The notes beneath the pieces were generated by a model. It saw only the letters and a program-made list of their open reading frames with translations, ran no database searches and was not told the DNA's origin. This document shows positions 1-4,453 of a DNA stretch of 22,738 bases, one piece after another; position 1 is the stretch's first letter; each line of letters begins with the position of its first letter. The translations under genes were made by a program, and so were the position numbers. Source of the DNA: a virus; IMG/VR virus record IMGVR_UViG_3300017951_000149, positions 1 to 22,738 of that record. One strand, written 5' to 3'.

Positions 1-584
1 CAAATGCGGCAGTTCCCCGCGTCGGCATAGCATCCGCCACGCGTCTCCGGATCGGCGGCTTTTTTCTTGCTGGGACCATGCGCGGAAAAGCCGATCACAT
101 AATTTCGATCCAGCCGGGCGCACAATGGGGTGCCGTTGCCACAATCGGCGCAGCTAAACCCGGCGCGATATTCTGCCGGGCACCGCACAATTTTAACATC
201 CCACTCGGCGGGCTGGGTTTTTTGCCCTTGCCAGCTATCGCCAGAAACCACGCAAACCGACGGGACGCCATTAATGATTGACGCCGCTGCGGCGGATTTG
301 TTTTCGGTCGAGTAATTTATAACGGTTTTACCCGGTGCAAGCTTGCGGTCCCATCCGTATTGGCGCGGATCAAAGTGCGAGTAAGTAAAAGAAACGCCCC
401 GGCGTGGCACCGCGTCCAATAACGCGTTCAAATATTCCGCGTCAATTTTCTGCGATCCCTTGCCGCTGCAATTCATTTTGCACGATGCCGGGCAAGTCGC
501 GTATTTTTCTCCGCTCCCGGCGCGATAGGTTACAGCGATGCCGCGGGTTTTCGTTGCGCGGCTGTATTCAACAGTCTTTAACAT
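1..584 (-). CDS. Cysteine-rich phage protein, cut by left edge (Gp88/DUF7227-like?)
   Basis: The minus-strand frame is open from an ATG at 584 to the window edge, giving 194 codons with no stop, so the C-terminus is missing. A strong Shine-Dalgarno (CGGAGGG) lies 6 nt before the ATG. The protein has a C31-x3-C35-x3-C39 cluster, then C111, C135, a CADCGNGTPLC segment (145-155), the segment YVIGFSAHGPSKKK, and GCYADAGNC near the edge. This cysteine layout with an 'xGFxAHG' segment resembles, from memory, the uncharacterised Gp88/DUF7227-type phage proteins, probably metal-binding. The function is unknown. It lies downstream of a terminator and a 42-aa gene. Confidence is high that it is coding and low for the family name. 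Confidence 0.75.
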   Translation of the reverse strand, partial: MLKTVEYSRATKTRGIAVTYRAGSGEKYATCPASCKMNCSGKGSQKIDAEYLNALLDAVPRRGVSFTYSHFDPRQYGWDRKLAPGKTVINYSTENKSAAAASIINGVPSVCVVSGDSWQGQKTQPAEWDVKIVRCPAEYRAGFSCADCGNGTPLCARLDRNYVIGFSAHGPSKKKAADPETRGGCYADAGNCRI

Positions 585-611
585 GGTTTGCCCTCCGTAG
601 TGATATAAGAC

Positions 612-625
612 TTATCGCATATCAT
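612..625 (+). promoter_or_regulatory. TTATCGCATATCAT element upstream of the Cys-rich gene
   Basis: This 14-mer is identical to the one in the promoter before the AlpA-like gene (3246-3259, other strand). Here it is embedded in an inverted repeat (CTTAT-8 nt-ATAAG, 611-628), 28-41 nt upstream of the start codon at 584. No good -35 box accompanies it on either strand, so an operator role is more likely than a core promoter. That is inference. Confidence 0.4.
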
Positions 626-632
626 AAGACAT

Positions 633-664
633 AAAAAAGCCCGCAGTCAAGCGGGCTTTGTTTT
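633..664 (-). terminator. Rho-independent terminator
   Basis: A perfect 9-bp stem (636-644 with 651-659, AAAGCCCGC/GCGGGCTTT) has a 6-nt loop. Read on the minus strand it is followed by a run of six T. It sits just after the stop codon of the 42-aa gene. The plus-strand side also ends in GTTTT, so weak bidirectional function is possible. Confidence 0.85.
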
Positions 665-791
665 ACCGGCGTCGCCGGGCTTTTATGGGCGGCCTTTTTA
701 TCGGTCGGGCTCGCCTTTGTTTCCGTTCAAAATTTTCAATTGCTTCCGATCCGTAAAAAATACGGGCCCAAAGCTTTGCCAATAACGCCAT
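663..791 (-). CDS. Small basic phage protein, 42 aa
   Basis: The ATG at 791 is preceded by a strong Shine-Dalgarno (ACGGAGGAAAATT), and the frame runs to a TAA at 663. The 42 residues start MALLAKLWARIF and end in an extremely basic tail (APIKRPP-like, then KARRRR). The N-terminus could form a short amphipathic helix. A promoter with a perfect TATAAT box lies just upstream and a terminator follows directly, so it may be a short independent unit. I do not recognise the family. The ribosome-binding site and the flanking signals are the support for its being real. Confidence 0.55.
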   Translation of the reverse strand: MALLAKLWARIFYGSEAIENFERKQRRARPIKRPPIKARRRR

Positions 792-815
792 AATTTTCCT
801 CCGTAGTTAAAGTGC

Positions 816-1295
816 CTATGGGATTATATGCGAGTCTATCGGACAGATCAAGCCCAAGATTTGACCCCAATCGAAATTTCCCTCCGCACTGTACAAGGGC
901 TCGGTCTTTAGCCCGTCCATTTTCAAATCAACTGCGGCTGCGCCCGGAAACACGAAAATTTTCTGGTCACTATTTTTTGTTTTTTGTTTTCGGACTAGCA
1001 CCCAAACACTCGCATGGCCATGCGTTGTCAACCACGCAACTTGGTGCGGTCGTAAGTCAACGGCATTTCCCGCCGTCGCTTTTAGCTCTACAAAATGGAA
1101 GTTCCCTTGCTCATCGCAAATCAAAACATCCGGTACGCCGGGCATCGCCCAAGTTTCTAGCCTAGTGTACTTTAGATTCCTGTCGCTCTTCTCCATCCCC
1201 GTCTTCATCGTGCGCCAAAAGTCGGCTTCGCGCTTTGTCGCGGTTCTGGGAATTGCTCTCTCCTTCGGGAGTAACGTCGATAGTGATCGGGGCAT
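816..1295 (-). CDS. VRR-NUC-type PD-(D/E)XK nuclease
   Basis: A 159-aa protein. Residues from about 42 on contain the nuclease core: RLETWAMPGVPDVLI carries the G-x-PD motif, and NFHFVELKAT carries the E-x-K motif. The following LRPHQVAWL also fits phage VRR-NUC proteins. Such proteins are usually structure-specific or Holliday-junction-type endonucleases, used by phages in recombination or DNA processing. The start is uncertain. The ATG at 1295 overlaps the terminase gene by 134 nt, but it includes READFWRTMKTG, which fits the family's N-terminal 'EAxxW' segment. ATGs at 1208 or 1196 would shorten the protein and the overlap. It follows the terminase small subunit directly, so a packaging or DNA-maturation role is possible but unproven. 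Confidence 0.82.
   Translation of the reverse strand: MPRSLSTLLPKERAIPRTATKREADFWRTMKTGMEKSDRNLKYTRLETWAMPGVPDVLICDEQGNFHFVELKATAGNAVDLRPHQVAWLTTHGHASVWVLVRKQKTKNSDQKIFVFPGAAAVDLKMDGLKTEPLYSAEGNFDWGQILGLICPIDSHIIP
823..851 (-). promoter_or_regulatory. Sigma-70-like promoter for the 42-aa gene
   Basis: On the minus strand the -35 is TTGATC (846-851), the spacer 17 nt, and the -10 a consensus TATAAT (823-828). It overlaps the 3' end of the nuclease gene and fires toward the 42-aa gene. Confidence 0.55.
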
Positions 1296-1791
1296 AGGTT
1301 TGCTTTATCTCCTGCAACGCCTTCAGCACTTCTTCTTTGCTCATCGAATCAATGCTGCCATGGCGTATTTCGCTTTTACTCACATAAATATCGCCCTGCG
1401 CTTGCCCCCGCCGGTATTCTGCCTGCACGGCTGCCGAATAGGCACCGTTTTGCAAAGCCATATCTCTAATGACTTGCAAGTCTCTCAGGTGTCTTTGGTA
1501 GTTTACCCCAAACTTTTCATCCAGCTCCGCACGATAAGCTTGAATCGCAGCAACAACATGCGGGCTTATGTGAGGGTTGGTTAGCTCATACGCTCTCGTA
1601 TGTGCAGAGGATGCAGGATAGCCCGCGTTGATCGCAGCTTCCCGCATAGTTATTTGGCCATCTTTTGAAACCAGCTCTTTCACAAACAATTCCTGCCTGC
1701 GAGTCAGTGGCTGCGCTTTCGTTGCCTTTGGTCGTCCAACTTTCTTTTTTGGCTGGACTGCAACCATTTTCGAGGTTGATTTTGTGGCCAT
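1162..1791 (-). CDS. Phage terminase small subunit
   Basis: A 209-aa protein that recognises phage DNA and recruits the large terminase for packaging. The N-terminus is basic, with an AT-hook-like KKVGRPKATK at about residues 16-25. It is followed by LTRRQELFVKELVS and then AAINAGYPASSAHTRA, the helix-turn-helix segment typical of small terminases. The C-terminal half (LRDLQVIRDMALQNG, AAVQAEYRRGQAQGDIY) is the usual oligomerisation region, and the tail is acidic. I chose the ATG at 1791 because GGGGA lies 7 nt upstream. The frame is open to 1872, but that extension is AT-rich and overlaps a promoter. The large subunit is not adjacent in this window; the next gene is a nuclease. Confidence 0.88.
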   Translation of the reverse strand: MATKSTSKMVAVQPKKKVGRPKATKAQPLTRRQELFVKELVSKDGQITMREAAINAGYPASSAHTRAYELTNPHISPHVVAAIQAYRAELDEKFGVNYQRHLRDLQVIRDMALQNGAYSAAVQAEYRRGQAQGDIYVSKSEIRHGSIDSMSKEEVLKALQEIKQTYAPITIDVTPEGESNSQNRDKARSRLLAHDEDGDGEERQESKVH

Positions 1792-1843
1792 ACTATTTCC
1801 CCAGTTATTACAAGATAGTTTGCCATAAAATAGCGCCTTTATA

Positions 1844-1872
1844 TATATGTATCCAGAAAAATATTTTTTCAA
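1844..1872 (-). promoter_or_regulatory. Promoter for the terminase small subunit
   Basis: On the minus strand the -35 is TTGAAA (1867-1872), the spacer 17 nt and the -10 CATATA (1844-1849). A TATATA shifted by 2 nt is an alternative -10. The surroundings are very AT-rich. The predicted leader is about 45-50 nt before the ATG at 1791. Confidence 0.5.
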
Positions 1873-1914
1873 AAAACGTCGCCAGCCCCCCTTAAGGACC
1901 GAACGCTCTCTATT

Positions 1915-2024
1915 GGTTACATAAACATTGGTTACGTTACATTTGGTTAATTACCTTATGTAACTCTGTAAGTGTATATAATACAAAGGATTTTAGGCCA
2001 AGGTTACGCGGTTACACCGGTTAC
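1915..2024. repeat. GGTTAC repeat cluster (iteron- or operator-like)
   Basis: GGTTAC occurs at 1915, 1930, 2002, 2010 and 2019. GGTTAA occurs at 1945, GTTAC at 1936, and the inverted GTAAC at 1960. The first three are phased exactly 15 bp apart; the last three are 8 and 9 bp apart. Between the two groups is an AT-rich stretch containing TATAAT. The cluster lies in the only long intergenic region of the window, upstream of the terminase promoter. Such arrays are typical of replication-initiator, terminase or repressor binding sites. Which of these applies cannot be told from sequence alone. Confidence 0.7.
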
Positions 2025-2083
2025 GGCTATTTTTATGAAAAATAATTATTTTAATTTTGGCTCTATATAAATAGATAGTTTGT

Positions 2084-2200
2084 TCATTGCGTTGCCCCAA
2101 GGGCCGTGATCCGCGATAATCGTGCTTCGGTCCGGCCTGCGTCACTCCTAAAGCGCCGACACTCTGTTGGTGAACCCCAATACGCAGGTCGGGCCACCAC
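2084..2200 (-). other. Possible short ORF or gene remnant, 38 codons
   Basis: A frame from GTG at 2200 to TGA at 2084 encodes VVARPAYWGSP... ending RLSRITALGATQ. There is no convincing Shine-Dalgarno. The frame stays open further upstream into the end of the 71-aa gene in another frame, so this could be the tail of something degraded. The stretch has higher GC than the AT-rich DNA beside it, and GGCCTGCGT (2139-2147 region) can pair with ACGCAGGTC near 2183, giving a possible imperfect hairpin. Coding status is unclear and no function is proposed. Confidence 0.25.
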
Positions 2201-2229
2201 TTTCGAGGAAGAGAAGGGGTTAACCGGCT

Positions 2230-2445
2230 TTAGAGCCGGTCTTCGTATTCAGAGACGGGCGGAACTGCGCCCTCGTCTTCTACTTCAGTGCAGACAATTG
2301 CAATGACGTAAGACGGGTTGATCTGGACAAGCTTTCCGTTGTCCAGTTTCAGTTCGATCATGTCTTTGCCCCACTTCCAAGACGTAACGCTGTAGTTAAG
2401 CTGCGTCCCGACTGACGGGTGCATATCAATAGTTAGAATTTTCAT
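2230..2445 (-). CDS. Small hypothetical phage protein, 71 aa
   Basis: It starts at the ATG at 2445 (MKILTIDMHPSVG), preceded by GAGGAG at a suitable distance. The longer frame to 2472 lacks a good ribosome-binding site. It overlaps the previous gene by 20 nt, as in translationally coupled phage genes. The protein has alternating short beta-like segments (MIELKLDNGKLVQI, YVIAIVCTEV) and an acidic C-terminus. I do not recognise the family. A GC-rich inverted repeat (2223-2240) overlaps the stop codon. Confidence 0.65.
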   Translation of the reverse strand: MKILTIDMHPSVGTQLNYSVTSWKWGKDMIELKLDNGKLVQINPSYVIAIVCTEVEDEGAVPPVSEYEDRL

Positions 2446-2746
2446 CAGGTTGCTCCTCTGCGATGTAAACACGCTTCATTGGCTTCGTTTTGAAGAAACC
2501 TTTGTATTGTGGGTTTTCGTGCATGAATAATCGTGCGTAAAGCGCGATGTAGTCATTACTGATTTTGTAATCGTCTCCGGTGGTAACGATCATGGTTTCC
2601 CACCGGATGCGATTAACGATGAGCCAAGCTGACAAACGCTTGTGTCCGCGTTCGATAGCTTGGTAGGTGAACCGTTGAAACAGTGCATAAAACTCTGGAT
2701 TTTGCTTATGCCATGTCCACCATTTGGTTTTCAAATCATCAGCCAT
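2426..2746 (-). CDS. Conserved phage hypothetical protein, 106 aa
   Basis: The protein has a dense, mostly helical sequence with WHKQNPEFYALFQRFTYQ, then HKRLSAWLIVNRIRWE, then DYKISNDYIALYARLFM and PQYKGFFKT. From memory, this pattern is widespread as an uncharacterised protein in phages and prophages, with no established function. The ATG at 2746 overlaps the end of the AlpA-like gene by 8 nt, so the two are probably translated together. No catalytic motif is visible. It is confidently coding; its role is unknown. Confidence 0.8.
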   Translation of the reverse strand: MADDLKTKWWTWHKQNPEFYALFQRFTYQAIERGHKRLSAWLIVNRIRWETMIVTTGDDYKISNDYIALYARLFMHENPQYKGFFKTKPMKRVYIAEEQPDENSNY

Positions 2747-3215
2747 GAAACACGGCCCACAGGAAGCCAGCTAAGATGCCTCCAATGGCGGCTTGGATGA
2801 TGTATTTTTTGGTATTTGACGGCGGTTCAGCGTTCTCGAAATCGTAAATGTCGAAAACGTCCGCACGTCGAGCTGCATCTTCTGGCGTCAATTGTTCATC
2901 TTTAAAGAAAGCGTGGATCGTGGGCTGAAAGTCTTTGGACAGCTCGTCGCTGGTAATTGGAGCTTTATCCAATTTAGCGCACAAGTCTTTAATGTCCTTG
3001 ACGGGTTGATTGATCCAGCGTGGGTCTTTGCCCTTTAACAGCCATCCCATGACTTCCGCACGTTCCCAGCGGTTGACGTTCTTTGGGCCGCGAGTCGCGG
3101 TCGTTGGAACCTTGCAGGGTTTCGGGAAGTCTCCCAGTTTTACGCGACGATAGATCGTAGGGACTGACACCCGTGCCAGCTCTGCTACTTCGTCAATAGT
3201 GAGTTTTTCTTTCAT
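2739..3215 (-). CDS. AlpA/MerR-like HTH protein with C-terminal membrane segment
   Basis: A 158-aa protein. Residues 1-60 form an AlpA/excisionase-type winged helix-turn-helix: LTIDEVAELARVSVPTIYRR is the DNA-binding pair and the KLGDFPKP segment is the wing. NRWERAEVMGWL then closes the domain. Residues about 61-135 are charged and linker-like. Residues about 138-157 (YIIQAAIGGILAGFLWAVF) form a hydrophobic helix long enough to span a membrane, leaving only two residues after it. A DNA-binding domain tail-anchored to the membrane is unusual for this family. The ATG is preceded by CGGAG, and a strong promoter (3246-3275) precedes the gene. It is likely a regulator, and its target is unknown. 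Confidence 0.82.
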   Translation of the reverse strand: MKEKLTIDEVAELARVSVPTIYRRVKLGDFPKPCKVPTTATRGPKNVNRWERAEVMGWLLKGKDPRWINQPVKDIKDLCAKLDKAPITSDELSKDFQPTIHAFFKDEQLTPEDAARRADVFDIYDFENAEPPSNTKKYIIQAAIGGILAGFLWAVFHG

Positions 3216-3245
3216 ATCATTTCTCCGTGATTAACCACGTGATAG

Positions 3246-3275
3246 ATGATATGCGATAATGTGGGTTTTTGTCAA
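3246..3275 (-). promoter_or_regulatory. Promoter for the AlpA-like gene, with shared 14-mer
   Basis: On the minus strand the -35 is a consensus TTGACA (3270-3275), the spacer 18 nt and the -10 TATCAT (3246-3251). The -10 lies inside TTATCGCATATCAT, the 14-mer also found at 612-625. The -35 directly abuts the stop codon of the upstream gene. Confidence 0.7.
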
Positions 3276-3569
3276 CTAATGAACTGTATCGCCTGCGTCC
3301 ATGTAGTAAACACTTGTCGAATCAGCGGTGCAGGCTGCGTTCTGAATGCAAGATGAGAGGAGCCCCATTGCAGATGTGGTGTCTGGAGAGACAGTGATAA
3401 GGTGATGGATAATCTGCGTTAGGGCTCCCCCCAAAGCTGGTCCTTTGTCGAGGCCCATTTCATCAAACTGCATCAACAAATCTGCCGTGCAGTCGGCTGC
3501 CTCCGCAAAGTCTGCGCGGGCTTGTTCCTCAACCAAGGAGTATTCTTTGCCACGCTTTTTCAAGCTCAT
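3276..3569 (-). CDS. Hypothetical phage protein, 97 aa
   Basis: The frame begins MSLKKRGKEYSLVEEQARAD and includes a central helical region (ALGGALTQIIHHLITV) and a Cys-containing C-terminal part. It overlaps the upstream 58-aa gene by 41 nt. The Shine-Dalgarno before 3569 is weak (AGAAAG), so translation may depend on coupling, or a later ATG may be used. I do not recognise the family. Confidence 0.6.
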   Translation of the reverse strand: MSLKKRGKEYSLVEEQARADFAEAADCTADLLMQFDEMGLDKGPALGGALTQIIHHLITVSPDTTSAMGLLSSCIQNAACTADSTSVYYMDAGDTVH

Positions 3570-3705
3570 TAACTTTCTGCTTTTTTATATCTGGTTTCAG
3601 GGTAGCATCTTTCTCGATCAACGTCATTTGTTCATTGACCGCCTTGTTGACTTGGGATACCGCCCAAGACCAGTCGATGTCGCTTAATCGTTTTTCGGCT
3701 TCCAT
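3529..3705 (-). CDS. Short hypothetical phage protein, 58 aa
   Basis: The ATG at 3705 is preceded by a very good Shine-Dalgarno (GCGGAGG, 7 nt spacing). The frame ends at a TGA at 3529. The product is helical and charged (MEAEKRLSDIDWSWAVSQVN near the start, then a Lys/Glu-rich half). It overlaps the upstream gene by 22 nt and the downstream gene by 41 nt, filling what would otherwise be a gap of more than 100 nt. The function is unknown. Confidence 0.65.
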   Translation of the reverse strand: MEAEKRLSDIDWSWAVSQVNKAVNEQMTLIEKDATLKPDIKKQKVNELEKAWQRILLG

Positions 3706-3896
3706 GTATCTACCTCCGCATAGTATTTGCCGTTACGGCCTTCGCTGACTTGCAGGTTCAGCCAATCACCTTCTTGATTCGTGAGCCACGCAATGAGTTC
3801 CTCGCGCTTTACGCTGAGTTTGCATTTCACCCAATCAGGTGCTTTTTCGTCTGGTTTTTTGGCAATCAAGCCATCGACAAAGATTTTTTCTGACAT
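3684..3896 (-). CDS. Small hypothetical protein, 70 aa (DUF7695-like size; unrecognised)
   Basis: It starts at the ATG at 3896 (MSEKIFVDGL), which has GGAGG 6 nt upstream. The frame is open to 3956, but that extension is translated from a structured leader. The sequence alternates beta-like segments (KIFVDGLIAKKP, WVKCKLSVKREEL) and ends YYAEVDTWKPKND. I recall similar short phage proteins without a known role. Expression is probably controlled by the leader hairpins at 3911-3980. Confidence 0.68.
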   Translation of the reverse strand: MSEKIFVDGLIAKKPDEKAPDWVKCKLSVKREELIAWLTNQEGDWLNLQVSEGRNGKYYAEVDTWKPKND

Positions 3897-3910
3897 TTCA
3901 GTCCTCCAAA

Positions 3911-3948
3911 AAAGAATGCCCCTAGACGGGGGCAACCGAACTAGGGGC
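3911..3948 (-). terminator. Terminator-like hairpin in the leader of the 70-aa gene (possible attenuator)
   Basis: An 8-bp perfect stem (GCCCCTAG 3918-3925 with CTAGGGGC 3941-3948) encloses a 15-nt loop. On the minus strand it is followed by ATTCTTTTTT. The T run ends immediately before the GGAGG ribosome-binding site of the 70-aa gene, so termination here would occur just before translation starts. Confidence 0.65.
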
Positions 3949-3964
3949 AGGGTCAACTACGGAG

Positions 3965-3980
3965 AACATGCTGCCATGTT
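3965..3980 (-). promoter_or_regulatory. Short hairpin at the 5' end of the leader
   Basis: AACATG-GCAG-CATGTT forms a perfect 6-bp stem with a 4-nt loop, within a few nucleotides of the start of transcription expected from the promoter at 3989-4018. Together with the terminator-like hairpin it makes a compact structured leader of about 70-75 nt. Confidence 0.45.
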
Positions 3981-3988
3981 CGATTGTG

Positions 3989-4018
3989 ATTATACGCACA
4001 ATTATATGGGATAAGCAA
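3989..4018 (-). promoter_or_regulatory. Promoter for the leader and 70-aa gene
   Basis: On the minus strand the -35 is TTGCTT (4013-4018), the spacer 18 nt and the -10 a consensus TATAAT (3989-3994). A second TATAAT lies at 4001-4006 inside TTATCCCATATAAT, a 12/14 match to the shared 14-mer. Confidence 0.6.
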
Positions 4019-4021
4019 CAC

Positions 4022-4219
4022 TTAATCGCATACATCGCATGTTGAACCGGGATATTCTGCTGTACTTAACTCATCGCGCACTTCTAGTTTGCAGGTGTTG
4101 CATTTACGGATGAGCATTTCTCTGTTGGCGCGGACGATCATAGGGGTATCGCACTTCGGACAGTGATTCTTCATCAGCCGGTTGTGAATCTCACCGTGTT
4201 CCTGTTCCCATTCGGTCAT
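4022..4219 (-). CDS. Zinc-ribbon protein, 65 aa
   Basis: It starts at the ATG at 4219 (MTEWEQEHGEIHNRLMKN), placed 6 nt after GGAGG. The frame is open to 4288, but that extension lies inside the upstream gene. HCPKCDTPM and RKCNTCKLE give two CxxC pairs of a zinc ribbon, and the C-terminus ends TCDVCD, a third CxxC. Such small proteins usually bind nucleic acid or protein partners. It overlaps the ribbon-helix-helix gene by 29 nt, so the two probably form an operon. Confidence 0.72.
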   Translation of the reverse strand: MTEWEQEHGEIHNRLMKNHCPKCDTPMIVRANREMLIRKCNTCKLEVRDELSTAEYPGSTCDVCD

Positions 4220-4379
4220 CATCATCCTCCAACAGTTGCGAGGTTGTTGCTTCCTTATACCATTCAAAAACGACGCGCAGTTGACCACCGATGGTCCTGC
4301 CTTCGTTTTTAGCTAAATCTTTTATTTCCTCATACACTTCACGTGGCACAAGGACGCTTTTCCAGCGGCTAGTATCCAT
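4191..4379 (-). CDS. Ribbon-helix-helix-like protein, 62 aa
   Basis: The ATG at 4379 is preceded by GGGAG at a good distance and by a promoter. The sequence has a beta strand followed by two helices (KSVLVPREVYEEIKDLAKN, then TIGGQLRVVFEWYKE), the pattern of Arc/MetJ-type ribbon-helix-helix dimers that repress transcription. The C-terminal tail is acidic (LEDDDD). It is a candidate for binding the palindromic promoter elements in this window, which is inference only. It could be an antitoxin-like protein, but no toxin is adjacent. Confidence 0.65.
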   Translation of the reverse strand: MDTSRWKSVLVPREVYEEIKDLAKNEGRTIGGQLRVVFEWYKEATTSQLLEDDDDRMGTGTR

Positions 4380-4413
4380 TACGTTGCTCCCAGTTTATAT
4401 ACCGGCATCTACG

Positions 4414-4442
4414 ATAATATAGGAACATATACTAGAATGCAA
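4414..4442 (-). promoter_or_regulatory. Promoter for the ribbon-helix-helix gene
   Basis: On the minus strand the -35 is TTGCAT (4437-4442), the spacer 17 nt and the -10 TATTAT (4414-4419). It lies in the 74-nt gap after the DNA polymerase stop codon. Confidence 0.6.
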
Positions 4443-4453
4443 GAAAAACCCCA

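Larger units (their letters stand above)
1792..2229. other. Long intergenic region
   Basis: This is the longest gap without a confident gene. It holds the terminase promoter, the GGTTAC repeats, an AT-rich stretch (about 1960-2090) and, at 2084-2200 on the minus strand, a 38-codon open frame of uncertain status. Nothing resembling a tRNA or a CRISPR array is visible. Confidence 0.6.

Noticed and set aside
1960-1990. Plus-strand promoter with TATAAT at 1977-1982
   Set aside because: No acceptable -35 at 16-18 nt and no plus-strand gene downstream; the match is likely due to AT-rich DNA.
2223-2240. ACCGGCT/AGCCGGT inverted repeat as a terminator
   Set aside because: A perfect 7-bp stem overlapping a stop codon, but no T run follows on the minus strand. 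At most a weak or factor-dependent stop.
3955-4046. Plus-strand 'ACTACGGAG' followed by ATG and a 25-codon frame
   Set aside because: It resembles the ribosome-binding sites of other genes here, but the spacing to the ATG is too short, no plus-strand promoter is visible, and the region is explained by the minus-strand leader.
4022-4379. Ribbon-helix-helix and zinc-ribbon genes as a toxin-antitoxin pair
   Set aside because: The second protein is a zinc ribbon with no toxin motif, and both fit ordinary phage accessory genes.
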